The notes beneath the pieces are model-generated. The model was not told the origin of the DNA and ran no database searches. It saw only the letters and a program-made list of their open reading frames with translations. A stretch of DNA of 53,873 nucleotides from Betaproteobacteria bacterium UBA5582. GTDB taxonomy: Bacteria > Pseudomonadota > Gammaproteobacteria > Burkholderiales > Rhodocyclaceae. The position numbers and the translations under genes were made by a program. Positions 17,229 to 25,443 of this stretch are shown here, piece after piece; within the stretch, counting starts at the first letter, position 1, and each line of letters opens with the position of its first letter. The stretch spans positions 1-53,873 of the forward strand of contig DILW01000155.1 of the NCBI GenBank assembly GCA_002425245.1. Reading direction: 5' to 3'.

Positions 17229-17696
17229 TCAGCCGCCGCAGCCGCCGAGGGTGACCTTGATTTCCTTGGTCGCCAGGAAGAACTTGTCACCAGCCTTGAC
17301 CAGGGCATAAACATTCGAGGTCTGGCCCATCTTGACCCGGGTCTGAACGTTGGCTTCGGTGCCGGCCGGCAGGGTGAAGCTGGCCGCCAGCGCGTTCGGG
17401 TTCTTCTCGATCAGGATGGCCATCATCGTCGTTCCGGGGATCGCCGAGGTCACGCCAACCGGCACCACGGCACCGTTTTCGGCAATATCCGGACCGGTCA
17501 GCTGAACATCCTTGCTGTCGGCCGGCTGCGCAGCGCCGAGCGCCTTCAGCGTGTCAGCCATGCTCTTTGCTTCGAAAGCGGCCTTGTTCCACTCGGCCAG
17601 GGCGATGCCCGGCTTGATGATGCCAGCAGCTGCCAGCGCGCCGAGCACGGCGGCGCCGGTCCCGGTCTTCAGTACATTACGACGTTGATTGTTCAT
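17229..17696 (-). CDS. soxY: Thiosulfate oxidation carrier protein SoxY
   Basis: Carries sulfur intermediates covalently on its C-terminal cysteine during periplasmic thiosulfate oxidation. 155 residues. Twin-arginine signal QRRNVLKTGTGAAVLGALAA (5-24) exports the folded SoxYZ pair. The chain ends in LGGCGG, with the carrier Cys153 on the flexible tail that swings between SoxAX, SoxB and SoxCD. AGGAG before the ATG. It lies between soxD and soxZ. Confidence 0.97.
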   Translation of the reverse strand: MNNQRRNVLKTGTGAAVLGALAAAGIIKPGIALAEWNKAAFEAKSMADTLKALGAAQPADSKDVQLTGPDIAENGAVVPVGVTSAIPGTTMMAILIEKNPNALAASFTLPAGTEANVQTRVKMGQTSNVYALVKAGDKFFLATKEIKVTLGGCGG

Positions 17697-17746
17697 GACT
17701 TCTCCTCTCTAAATTGGAAATACTGCTTCCCTGTCTGATACCTTGC

Positions 17747-18514
17747 TCAATCGACGGTACGCACACCACGCACCGGGCCGAAATTCCGGTTCTGTTCTTC
17801 CAGGTTCCCGTGTGCCGTACGGGCATAGCCCGGCAACACCGACCCGACCTTGACCTCCTTCTTGCAGTCCTTCATGCAGGCGACGTTCTTCACATCCGGT
17901 TTGCCACCGTTGCCGATCCCCCCCTTGGCCGCCGGAGCACCTGGCCACATGCCATGGTCGGTCGTCATGCCATAACGGTTGGGCATCAGCTTCTGCACTT
18001 CGGCGATGTTCTTGTCCGACAAGACGAAGTCGGAGGGAACGATATCCGCCAGGTTCAGGAAGTAGGCGAGGATCGCATAGACTTCATCGGGCTTCAGCGA
18101 CTTGGGTTCAGTCCACGGCATGGCCCGGTAAATGTAATCCCAGAGAGTCGAGATGGTTGACACCTTGGTAAAGGTCGTGCGCTGGGGAATGCTGTCGGTC
18201 AGGAAACCACCGACCCGCCCGTTCTTGATGTCGTCCTTGGTGGTACCGCCGATCAGCGGCGTGAACACCTCGTTCGACTCACCAAAGGAACCATGGCAGG
18301 AAGCACACTTCTCTTCGAACAAATCGTTGCCACGCTGTACGTCACCCGACCCCTGGGGCAAGCCCTTGAAGTCAGGACGCACATCAATGTCCCAGGCCTT
18401 GACTTCAGCGGCTGTCGCCTGACGGCCGATCCCCTTGTAGCCATCGAAGGCAAAGGCCGCGCTGGTGGCAACGCCAAAGGCCAGGATGAGAATGGATTTA
18501 GAGAACCTGAACAT
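17747..18514 (-). CDS. soxD: Sulfane dehydrogenase cytochrome subunit SoxD, monoheme form
   Basis: Cytochrome c partner of SoxC; accepts the six electrons from sulfane-sulfur oxidation on SoxY. 255 residues with a Sec signal (about 1-23). One heme site KCASCHG (Cys70, Cys73, His74) and candidate axial Met132 in RAMPW. The C-terminal part has Cys213 and Cys217 in ACMKDCKK, which is not a CxxCH heme motif; diheme SoxD proteins are longer and carry a second heme there. The ATG at 18514 has GGGGAG upstream and overlaps the end of soxC by 17 bases. Confidence 0.92.
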   Translation of the reverse strand: MFRFSKSILILAFGVATSAAFAFDGYKGIGRQATAAEVKAWDIDVRPDFKGLPQGSGDVQRGNDLFEEKCASCHGSFGESNEVFTPLIGGTTKDDIKNGRVGGFLTDSIPQRTTFTKVSTISTLWDYIYRAMPWTEPKSLKPDEVYAILAYFLNLADIVPSDFVLSDKNIAEVQKLMPNRYGMTTDHGMWPGAPAAKGGIGNGGKPDVKNVACMKDCKKEVKVGSVLPGYARTAHGNLEEQNRNFGPVRGVRTVD

Positions 18515-19844
18515 TGCTGATCTCCCCGCTTTGATCCACCTTCCACGTCTGGATGGCGTTGTTGTGATAGATCGACTTGGAACCACGCACGGCACGCAAC
18601 TGGCCGTAGGTCGGCTGGACATAACCGGTTTCGTCGATGGCGCGCGACTGCAGCATGGCGGCCTTGCCGTCCCACACCCAGTTGATGTTGAAACGGGTCA
18701 GCGCCTTGTTCTGAACCGGACCTTCGATCCGCGCCTGCTGCCAGTTGACGCCACCATCGAAAGAGACGTCGACCCGGGTGATCTTGCCCCGCCCCGACCA
18801 GGCAATGCCGGAAACGTTGTAGAAGCCCTTTTCCAGCAGACGCTGACCACCGGACGGCGTGGTGATGACCGACTTGCATTCCTGGATCGAGGTGTATTGA
18901 CGGTGCATCCCGTCCGGCATCAGATCGATGTAGTGCACCGCCTCATCCTTGGTCGCATAGGGTTTGTCGCCGACTTCGATGCGGCGCAGCCACTTGACCC
19001 AGGACACGCCCTGTACGCCCGGCACCACCAGGCGTAACGGGTAGCCGTTTTCCGGCCGCAGCATTTCACCGTTCATGCCGTAGGCGACGAACACTTCGCC
19101 GTTCTCGACCATTTCCATGGGGATGGTCCGGGTCATCGACGAACCGTCGGCACCCTCGGCCAGCACGTAACGAGCCTTCTTGTAGTCGACGCCGCAATCT
19201 TCCAGCAGCAACTTGAGCGGCACGCCAGTGAATTCCGAGCAGGACAGCATGCCGTGCGTGTATTGCACGGTCGGCACGGCGACGTTACCCCATTCGAGAC
19301 CGGTGTTGGCACCGCACTCGATGAAGTGGATACGCGACACCGACGGCAGGCGCATCAGGTCGTCCATGGTGTAAACCTTGGGCTTCTTCAGGAAAGCCGG
19401 ATCGGAACCGTTGATCATCAGCCGATGCACGGCGGGATCGACATCGATCCAGCCCTGGTGATGACGTTCGAAATGCAGGCCGGACGGCGTGATGATGCCG
19501 AACAAGCCCTGCAGCGGCGTGAACGACACCGAGGCCTGCGGCACCCGGGTCAGGCCCGGCGACTCACGGCGTAACAACTGGCTTTCGTACTTCGACGGCT
19601 GGCCGTAGGGATTCATCGCTACCGGCATACCCAGCGCCTTGCTCCAGTCCGGCAGGTTGAGGATGGCCGGATCACCCTCGGCGGCGCGCGCCGCCAAAGG
19701 CGCGGCCATTGCCGCACCAGCTGCCATGAAACTCTTGCGCAGGAAACTGCGACGCCCCGCAGCCACTGCCTTCACCTGCTCTTCCGTCAGGAAGTTTTCC
19801 GGTGCGCGCAGCAGGCGCCCCGGATGCTTTGCCAAATCACTCAT
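18498..19844 (-). CDS. soxC: Sulfane dehydrogenase molybdenum subunit SoxC
   Basis: Sulfite-oxidase-family molybdoenzyme that, with SoxD, oxidises the sulfane sulfur left on SoxY. 448 residues. A twin-arginine signal (RRSFLRKSFMAAGAAMAAPLA, from residue 31) follows an unusually long 30-residue N-terminus. The Mo-pterin domain has FIECGANTGLEW and the metal-ligand Cys202 in GMLSCSEFTGVPL; the C-terminal dimerisation domain has WVKWLRRIEV and SGRGKITRVDVSFDGG. GGAGGGGG precedes the ATG. First sox structural gene after the arsR regulator. Its presence argues for full oxidation to sulfate without sulfur globules. Confidence 0.96.
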   Translation of the reverse strand: MSDLAKHPGRLLRAPENFLTEEQVKAVAAGRRSFLRKSFMAAGAAMAAPLAARAAEGDPAILNLPDWSKALGMPVAMNPYGQPSKYESQLLRRESPGLTRVPQASVSFTPLQGLFGIITPSGLHFERHHQGWIDVDPAVHRLMINGSDPAFLKKPKVYTMDDLMRLPSVSRIHFIECGANTGLEWGNVAVPTVQYTHGMLSCSEFTGVPLKLLLEDCGVDYKKARYVLAEGADGSSMTRTIPMEMVENGEVFVAYGMNGEMLRPENGYPLRLVVPGVQGVSWVKWLRRIEVGDKPYATKDEAVHYIDLMPDGMHRQYTSIQECKSVITTPSGGQRLLEKGFYNVSGIAWSGRGKITRVDVSFDGGVNWQQARIEGPVQNKALTRFNINWVWDGKAAMLQSRAIDETGYVQPTYGQLRAVRGSKSIYHNNAIQTWKVDQSGEISNVQVL

Positions 19845-19874
19845 AGAGATTTTTCCCCCTCCGCTCGATTGTCT

Positions 19875-20210
19875 TCAAACACTGCAACGCTCGGTCTTTA
19901 TCCCCAGGTGCTCGCCAATGTCACGGCTGGCGACCGTGATGCTGACAGTCCTGCAGATATCGACAAAATTTGGATCAACGACGCGGTAGAACACGGAGTT
20001 GCCATCGCGCCGGCGCGCCACCACGCCGGCGCGGTAGAGGATGTTCAAATGCCGGGAGATGTTGGCTTGCGTCAGACCGACCTGGTCAACCACCTCATGT
20101 ACCGGCCGCTCCTCACCGCACAAGCTGGAGAGGATGCGCAGACGCGTCGGATCAGCCAGCAGACTGAAGTACTGCGCCACCTGTTCGAATACCTGGGTTG
20201 TCTCGTCCAT
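19875..20210 (-). CDS. ArsR-family transcriptional regulator of the sox/fcc region
   Basis: 111-residue winged-helix repressor. DPTRLRILSSLCGEERPVHEVVDQVGLTQ leads to the recognition helix (ANISRHLNILYRAGVV) and wing (RRRDGNSVFYRV). Three cysteines: Cys31, Cys86 and Cys108. Sulfide/persulfide sensors of this family (SqrR, BigR, SoxR of Pseudaminobacter) use two cysteines that form a tetrasulfide link; Cys31 lies close to the first of these, but the partner (86 or 108) cannot be settled by eye. It is 30 bases before soxC on the same strand and divergent from fccA, so it probably autoregulates and controls both units. Confidence 0.9.
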   Translation of the reverse strand: MDETTQVFEQVAQYFSLLADPTRLRILSSLCGEERPVHEVVDQVGLTQANISRHLNILYRAGVVARRRDGNSVFYRVVDPNFVDICRTVSITVASRDIGEHLGIKTERCSV

Positions 20211-20264
20211 GTCGTTCTTTTTGATCTAGGTCAACGCCAATGTATAACTGAGTATTTATATAGT

Positions 20265-20292
20265 CAACAACTAATATTGTTGCAACGCAACA
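20265..20292. promoter_or_regulatory. Nested inverted repeats in the arsR/fccA divergent region
   Basis: CAACAA-N6-TTGTTG (20265-20282) overlaps a second perfect repeat TGTTGC-AAC-GCAACA (20278-20292). On the minus strand TTGCAA (20280-20285) and TATATA, 17 bases apart, form a possible arsR-sox promoter across the repeats. The 193-base divergent region is AT-rich against its surroundings. Good candidate operator for the ArsR-family protein; binding is inferred. Confidence 0.5.
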
Positions 20293-20403
20293 TGTAATTA
20301 ATCGAAAACTGCTATACCCTTCCGCATGCGTTGCCGCCAAAACGACCAATAAACTCAGGCGACACGTGCCAATCGACAATACCCAGAGGAAGGAGAAGTC
20401 TCG

Positions 20404-20706
20404 ATGAAACGACTCACTGCAATTGCCGCCATCGGCCTGCTGGCCTCGGCCGGCGCATACGCCGCCGATCCCAACCTTGGCCGCAACCTGGCCGCCACCT
20501 GCGCCAATTGTCACGGCACCAACGGCAAGGCGGTCCCCGGCTCCGGCATGGATTCGCTGGCTGGCGAAAGCAAGGCCAAGCTGCTGCAGAAACTGGCCGA
20601 TTTCAAGAGCGGCGACAAGCCGGCGTCGATCATGCACCAGATCACCAAAGGCTATACGGACGAGCAGTTGAACCTGATCGCCGACTACTTCGCCGCACAG
20701 AAATAA
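20404..20706 (+). CDS. fccA: Flavocytochrome c sulfide dehydrogenase, monoheme cytochrome subunit
   Basis: Small periplasmic cytochrome c of 100 residues. Sec signal 1-20 (ends AYA/ADP); heme motif CANCHG (Cys33, Cys36, His37); a Met in SIMHQITKGYT is the likely second ligand. Directly upstream of fccB with 13 bases between, so it is best read as the electron-accepting subunit of sulfide dehydrogenase (also called SoxE). Monoheme rather than the diheme form of Allochromatium. AAGGAG before the ATG. First gene of the unit divergent from arsR-sox. Confidence 0.88.
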   Translation: MKRLTAIAAIGLLASAGAYAADPNLGRNLAATCANCHGTNGKAVPGSGMDSLAGESKAKLLQKLADFKSGDKPASIMHQITKGYTDEQLNLIADYFAAQK

Positions 20707-20719
20707 GGGGGATACGACA

Positions 20720-21997
20720 ATGATGCTGATGAAAAGACGGGATTTCCTCAAGGTTGGCGCCGCGGCTGGAGCCATGGCTTCGCTCTACGGCTGTGCCGGC
20801 GGCAACAAGGCCGGTGGGCATGTGGTGGTGGTTGGCGGCGGCTACGGCGGTGCCACGGTGGCCAAGTATCTGCGCATGTGGAGCGAGGGCAGCGTTCAGG
20901 TGACGCTGATCGAACGCAATCCGAACTTCATTTCCTGCCCGATTTCCAACCTGGTGATCGCTGGCACGAAGACGATGGAGGACATCACGGTCAGCTACGA
21001 CAACCTGAAGAGCAAGTGGGGCGTGCGCGTGCTGCAGGATGACGTACTCGCCATCGATGCCGCCAAGCGCTCGGTCAAGCTGGCCAAGGGTGGCGAACTG
21101 AGCTACGACCGGATCGTGCTGTCGCCGGGTATCGACTTCATGTTTGACCAGATTCCCGGCCTGAACAACGCTGCCGCGCAGGAGAAGATTCCGCACGCCT
21201 GGAAGGCCGGTCCGCAAACCGTGGCCTTGCGCCAGCAACTTGAGGCGATGAAGGACGGCGGTGTTTTTGCCATCGCCATTCCCAAGGCACCGTATCGCTG
21301 CCCGCCGGGACCGTACGAACGCGCCTGCGTGGTCGCCGACTATTTCAAGAAGAACAAGCCCAAGTCCAAGGTCGTCATCCTCGATGCCAACGAGGATGTG
21401 CAATCCAAGAAGGGCCTGTTCATGAAGGCCTGGGCCGACCTGTACAAGGATCAACTCGAGTATCGCCCGAACAGCGAGGTCAAGGATGTCGAGGTCGCCA
21501 GCAACACGGCCATCCTCGAATTCGACAAGTTCAAGGCCGACGTGCTCAACGTGATTCCCCCGCACCGCGCCGGCAACATCGCCAGCCAGTCGGGAATCAA
21601 GCTGGTCAACAACCGCTGGGTGGATATCGACTGGCTGTCGATGGAATCGACCAGCACCCCGGGCGTCCATGTCATCGGCGACGCGATCTTCCCGGCCCCG
21701 ACCATGCCCAAATCCGGGCACATGGCCAACCAGCACGGCAAACTCGCCGCGGCCGCGATCATCAACCTGCTCGCCGGCCAGGCACCGAATCCGGCACCGG
21801 TGGTGATGAACACCTGTTACAGCTTCGTCGATGCCAAGAACGCCATCCACGTTGCCTCGATTCACCAGTATGATGCCGCAAGCAAGCTGGTGCAACCGGT
21901 CAAGGGTGCCGGCGGGGTCTCCGCCGCGCGCAACGAGCTGGAAGGCAAGGCAGCAATGGGCTGGGCAAAGAACATCTGGGCAGACATGCTGGCCTGA
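20720..21997 (+). CDS. fccB: Flavocytochrome c sulfide dehydrogenase, flavoprotein subunit
   Basis: Periplasmic FAD protein that oxidises sulfide and passes electrons to the cytochrome subunit. 425 residues. Tat signal KRRDFLKVGAAAGAMASLYG (5-24) runs into Cys25, a possible lipobox (LYGC). VVVVGGGYGGATVAK binds FAD; FISCPISNLV holds the cysteine that in Allochromatium FccB bonds FAD; PYRCPPGPYERA and LNTCYS-like NTCYSFVD carry the active-site cysteine pair. HVIGDA is the second FAD motif. GGGGGA is correctly spaced to the first ATG. Also called SoxF in sox clusters. Confidence 0.93.
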   Translation: MMLMKRRDFLKVGAAAGAMASLYGCAGGNKAGGHVVVVGGGYGGATVAKYLRMWSEGSVQVTLIERNPNFISCPISNLVIAGTKTMEDITVSYDNLKSKWGVRVLQDDVLAIDAAKRSVKLAKGGELSYDRIVLSPGIDFMFDQIPGLNNAAAQEKIPHAWKAGPQTVALRQQLEAMKDGGVFAIAIPKAPYRCPPGPYERACVVADYFKKNKPKSKVVILDANEDVQSKKGLFMKAWADLYKDQLEYRPNSEVKDVEVASNTAILEFDKFKADVLNVIPPHRAGNIASQSGIKLVNNRWVDIDWLSMESTSTPGVHVIGDAIFPAPTMPKSGHMANQHGKLAAAAIINLLAGQAPNPAPVVMNTCYSFVDAKNAIHVASIHQYDAASKLVQPVKGAGGVSAARNELEGKAAMGWAKNIWADMLA

Positions 21998-22013
21998 TTT
22001 TTTGCTTCCCATG

Positions 22014-22041
22014 AAAATGGCCACCCGTGGGTGGCCATTTT
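22014..22041. terminator. Bidirectional terminator between fccB and cytochrome c4
   Basis: AAAATGGCCACCC pairs perfectly with GGGTGGCCATTTT, followed by T on the plus strand and by an A-tract on the other side, so it should stop both fccB (plus) and the converging cytochrome gene (minus). Confidence 0.92.
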
Positions 22042-22062
22042 TTCGTCCGGTGATCGGGAAAT

Positions 22063-22680
22063 TCAGTCCAGCGTTGCGATATACGCTGCCACGGCATGCG
22101 TTTCGAGTTCGGAAAGCTTGGACGCCACTGTGTGCATGACCGCGTTGTCGTTGGTCCGCTCGCGCTTGTTGAACTGTTTGATCTGATCTTCGGTGTAGCG
22201 CGGGTGCTGCCCGGCCAGACGGGGCAGCTGCGGCGTTCCATGCCCCTTGACGCCGTGACAGCTGGCACAGCTGGGCAGGCCGGTGAACTGGTTGCCGCGA
22301 TGGAAGACGAACTTGCCGACGGCCACCAGTTCGGCATCCTTGATCTCACGCCCGGGAACCTGCTTGTTCTCGAAGTAATGCCCCAGCGCCTTCATTTCGG
22401 CAGGCGTAAGCTCTTCTACCTGCGGCAGCATGGTTTCGCTCTTGCGTTTACCGGACTTGAACTCCGCCAACTGCTTGGCCGTGTACTCCCAATGCTGCCC
22501 GGCCAGCCTCGGAAACACGGCACTTGCCGCCTCACCTTCCAGGCCATGGCACAGGAAGCAGCGGCCGGAAACGATTTCCTCTGCCCGCGCCAGGTCCACC
22601 TTGTCGGCCGAATAGGCCGGCAGGACAAAGGCGGTCATCAGCGCAGCGCCCGCATATAACTTGTTCATGATCTCCCCCAT
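22063..22680 (-). CDS. Diheme cytochrome c4-type protein
   Basis: 205 residues with signal peptide and two c-type cytochrome domains in tandem: GRCFLCHGLEG in the first half and PSCASCHGVKGHG in the second, each followed by LxGQH-x-xY (FPRLAGQHWEYTAKQL; LPRLAGQHPRYTEDQI), the hallmark of cytochrome c4. Periplasmic, usually feeding terminal oxidases; here a likely electron acceptor for sulfur oxidation. Two starts are possible: ATG 22680 with GGAG at 6 bases, or ATG 22668 with GGGGGAG too close; the shorter form has the cleaner signal peptide. Converges with fccB. Confidence 0.9.
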   Translation of the reverse strand: MGEIMNKLYAGAALMTAFVLPAYSADKVDLARAEEIVSGRCFLCHGLEGEAASAVFPRLAGQHWEYTAKQLAEFKSGKRKSETMLPQVEELTPAEMKALGHYFENKQVPGREIKDAELVAVGKFVFHRGNQFTGLPSCASCHGVKGHGTPQLPRLAGQHPRYTEDQIKQFNKRERTNDNAVMHTVASKLSELETHAVAAYIATLD

Positions 22681-22741
22681 ATTCCGCTCCGAAAGCTTAT
22701 AAGTAGATCGTAATTTGCTTACATCTGGCTTTCAAGTTTTT

Positions 22742-23191
22742 TCACGCCTTGCCGGTGCTGCCGAAGCCCCCTTCACCACGGTCACTGCTGGCGAAATCAT
22801 CGACCACATTGAACGCCACCTGGAGCACCGGAACAATGACCAGCTGAGCGATACGTTCCAGGGGCTGGATGGTGAAGGCTGCAGCACCACGATTCCAGAC
22901 GGAAACCATGAGTTGCCCTTGGTAGTCGCTGTCGATCAGGCCAACCAGGTTGCCGAGCACGATCCCGTGCTTGTGACCAAGCCCGGAGCGCGGCAGGATC
23001 ATCGCCGCCAGCCCGGGATCAGCCAGATGAATGGCCATCCCGGTCGGCACCAGGACGGTCTGCCCGGGCTGCAGTTCGAGTGGAGCTTCAAGACAGGCAC
23101 GCAGGTCGAGGCCGGCCGAACCGGGCGTGGCATAGTGGGGCGGATTGTCGTTGAGGCGGGAGTCGAGAATCTTGACGTCGATACGGTGCAT
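22742..23191 (-). CDS. dut: dUTP diphosphatase
   Basis: Hydrolyses dUTP to dUMP and diphosphate, keeping uracil out of DNA and feeding dTMP synthesis; homotrimer. 149 residues. The five dUTPase motifs are present: TPGSAGLDLRA, LPRSGLGHKHG, NLVGLIDSDYQG, ERIAQLVI and the C-terminal DRGEGGFGSTGK. The ATG overlaps the coaBC stop (TGATG), the common betaproteobacterial coaBC-dut pair. Confidence 0.97.
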   Translation of the reverse strand: MHRIDVKILDSRLNDNPPHYATPGSAGLDLRACLEAPLELQPGQTVLVPTGMAIHLADPGLAAMILPRSGLGHKHGIVLGNLVGLIDSDYQGQLMVSVWNRGAAAFTIQPLERIAQLVIVPVLQVAFNVVDDFASSDRGEGGFGSTGKA

Positions 23192-24387
23192 CAGTTGGGT
23201 CCTGTCAGTTTGGCAATATGGTCAACCAGTTGTCGGGCCAGCACGGACTTGCTGGCGGGCGTCAGCGGGTGGCTGCCCCGCTCGTCGAACAGGACCAGCC
23301 GGTTATCGTCGCCGCCAAAGCCGTCCTGAATCAGGTTGCCGACGATCAAAGGAATATTCTTCTTGCGCCGCTTGGCTTGCGCATAGGCTTCGAGATTCTG
23401 GCTCTCGGCGGCAAAACCGACACAGAAAGGGCCGTCGGCAAGCGCGGCAACCTCAGCCAGGATGTCCGGATTCTCGACCAGTTCGATGGTCGGCACACCG
23501 CCGTGGTCCTTCTTCAGCTTGTGCGCGGCGGCATTGGCCACACGGTAATCGGCGACTGCAGCAACAGCGATGAAGATATCGACCGCCGCTGCCCGTTCCA
23601 GCACCGCCGCATGCATGTCGAGGGCACTGCGCACGTCGATGCGGTCGACGCCCGGTGGTGCCGCCAAGGCCACCGGCCCGGACACCAGCGTTACCGTTGC
23701 CCCGGCCTGGCGCGCGGCCCGGGCGATGGCGTAGCCCATGCGCCCGGACGACAGGTTGGTGATACCGCGGACCGGATCGATGGCTTCGAAGGTCGGCCCG
23801 GCGGTAATCAGCACCCGACGGCCGGCCAGCACCTTGGGCACGAAGAAATCGACGACGGCATCGGCCACTTCCTCGGGTTCGAGCATCCGCCCGGGGCCGG
23901 TCTCACCGCAGGCCTGGGCACCGCTGGCCGGACCGAGCATGCCGATACCGTCGTCCAGCAGGCGGGCAACATTGCGCTGCGTGGCCGGGTTTTCCCACAT
24001 CTGGCGGTTCATGGCCGGCGCCAGCAGCAGCGGGCAGTCGCGCGCCAGGACCATGGTCGCCAGCAGGTCATCGGCCATGCCATTGGCGATCCGCGCCATG
24101 AAATCCGCGGACGCCGGCGCCACCAGGATCAGGTCGGCCTGCCGCGACAGGTCGATGTGGGCCATCGCATTGGGCATGCGCGCATCCCACTGGTCAACAT
24201 AGACCGGCTTGCCGGACAGCGCCTGGAAGGTCGTCGCCGTCACGAAGCGCGTTGCCGCCTCGGTCATCGCCACCTGGACATCAGCACCTTGTCTGACCAG
24301 CAGCCGGAGCAACTCGGCAGACTTGTAGGCGGCGATGCCGCCAGTTACGCCAAGCACGATACGCTTGCCATTTAATTCCATTGTCAT
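23191..24387 (-). CDS. coaBC: Phosphopantothenoylcysteine decarboxylase / phosphopantothenate-cysteine ligase
   Basis: Bifunctional coenzyme A biosynthesis enzyme. 398 residues. The N-terminal flavodoxin-like CoaC part has VLGVTGGIAAYKS, the FMN/active-site ASADFMARIANGMADDL, PAMNRQMWENPATQRN and ASGAQACGETGPGRM with the catalytic Cys. The C-terminal CoaB part has ITAGPTFEAIDPVRGITNLSSGRMG and the KLKKDHGG lysine motif. Start chosen at MTMELNGK (24387); MELNGK two codons on is possible, and neither has a strong ribosome site. Divergent from radC. Confidence 0.95.
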   Translation of the reverse strand: MTMELNGKRIVLGVTGGIAAYKSAELLRLLVRQGADVQVAMTEAATRFVTATTFQALSGKPVYVDQWDARMPNAMAHIDLSRQADLILVAPASADFMARIANGMADDLLATMVLARDCPLLLAPAMNRQMWENPATQRNVARLLDDGIGMLGPASGAQACGETGPGRMLEPEEVADAVVDFFVPKVLAGRRVLITAGPTFEAIDPVRGITNLSSGRMGYAIARAARQAGATVTLVSGPVALAAPPGVDRIDVRSALDMHAAVLERAAAVDIFIAVAAVADYRVANAAAHKLKKDHGGVPTIELVENPDILAEVAALADGPFCVGFAAESQNLEAYAQAKRRKKNIPLIVGNLIQDGFGGDDNRLVLFDERGSHPLTPASKSVLARQLVDHIAKLTGPN

Positions 24388-24431
24388 GTTCGCTAAAATG
24401 ATTGCTGCCACATTCTACTGGAGTCGAGCCC

Positions 24432-25112
24432 ATGGCGATCACCGACTGGCCAAATCAGGAGCGCCCGCGCGAGCGGCTGCTGGCTCAGGGCGCGCAGGCA
24501 CTGTCGGATGCCGAATTGCTGGCCATCTACCTGCGCGTCGGCATCCGGGGGAAAAGTGCCGTGGATCTGGCCCGTGACCTGCTCAACCGACACGACGGCA
24601 GCTTGGGGCGACTGGTCGACGCCCCGGTCAGCGAACTCTCACGCGTTCCCGGCATCGGCCTGGCCAAGGCGGCCCAGCTCAAGGCTAGCTTCGAACTGGC
24701 ACGGCGCGCACTGAACGAGGAAATGGGCCGCCGCGACAACTTCAGTTCGCCCGGTGCCGTCCGCGACTGGCTGCGCCTGAAGCTTGCCCACCAGCAGCAG
24801 GAGATGTTCATGGCGCTCTGGCTCGACGCACAAAACCGTCTCCTCCACGCCGAGATACTATTCACCGGCACCCTGACCCAGACCTCGGTATACCCCCGCG
24901 AGGTGGTCAAGCAGGCGCTGGCGCACAACGCGGCGGCGGTCATTCTGGCGCACAACCATCCGTCCGGCCTGGCCGAACCATCGAACGCCGACGAGATGAT
25001 GACCCGCAACCTGCGCCAGGCACTGGCGCTGGTCGACGTAAAACTACTCGACCATTTCATCGTGGCCGGCAGTACCACCCCACTCTCCTTCGCCGAGCGC
25101 GGTTTACTCTAG
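24432..25112 (+). CDS. radC: RadC family protein (JAB/MPN domain)
   Basis: 226-residue UPF0758-type protein. N-terminal helix-hairpin-helix region (SELSRVPGIGLAKAAQLKA) suggests DNA contact; the C-terminal JAB domain has the metal motif HNHPSGLAEPSNAD with the downstream Asp. Named radC historically, but a role in DNA repair is not well established. GGAG lies 8 bases upstream of the ATG at 24432. It stands between coaBC (divergent) and rpmB-rpmG, a classical order in proteobacteria. Confidence 0.92.
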   Translation: MAITDWPNQERPRERLLAQGAQALSDAELLAIYLRVGIRGKSAVDLARDLLNRHDGSLGRLVDAPVSELSRVPGIGLAKAAQLKASFELARRALNEEMGRRDNFSSPGAVRDWLRLKLAHQQQEMFMALWLDAQNRLLHAEILFTGTLTQTSVYPREVVKQALAHNAAAVILAHNHPSGLAEPSNADEMMTRNLRQALALVDVKLLDHFIVAGSTTPLSFAERGLL

Positions 25113-25127
25113 CAACCGAAAAAATAC

Positions 25128-25156
25128 TTGCTCAACAAGGATCATAGGGATAAAAT
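25128..25156 (+). promoter_or_regulatory. Candidate sigma-70 promoter of rpmB-rpmG
   Basis: TTGCTC (25128-25133) and TAAAAT (25151-25156) with an ideal 17-base spacer, about 37 bases before the rpmB ATG and just after radC. Strong promoter is expected for ribosomal protein genes. Confidence 0.65.
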
Positions 25157-25192
25157 CGCGGGCTTTCTTCTAGCAAATTCTGGAGCACCATC

Positions 25193-25426
25193 ATGGCGCG
25201 AGTCTGCCAAGTAACGGGTAAAGGCCCGATGGTTGGGAACAACGTTTCCCACGCCAATAACAAAACGAAGCGCCGCTTCCTGCCGAATCTGCAGTATCGT
25301 CGTTTCTGGGTTGAAAGCGAAAACCGCTTTGTTCGCCTGCGCGTATCCAACGCCGGTCTGCGCGTCATCGACAAGAAGGGCATCGACGCCGTTCTGACCG
25401 ATCTGCGCGCCCGCGGCGAAATCTAA
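25193..25426 (+). CDS. rpmB: 50S ribosomal protein L28
   Basis: 77-residue basic ribosomal protein of the large subunit, normal length. MARVCQVTGKGPMVGNNVSHANNKTKRRF is the L28 signature, ending with ...VLTDLRARGEI. Translated from the likely promoter at 25128; its stop is 17 bases before rpmG. Confidence 0.98.
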   Translation: MARVCQVTGKGPMVGNNVSHANNKTKRRFLPNLQYRRFWVESENRFVRLRVSNAGLRVIDKKGIDAVLTDLRARGEI

Positions 25427-25443
25427 TCGAGAGGAACTGAAAA

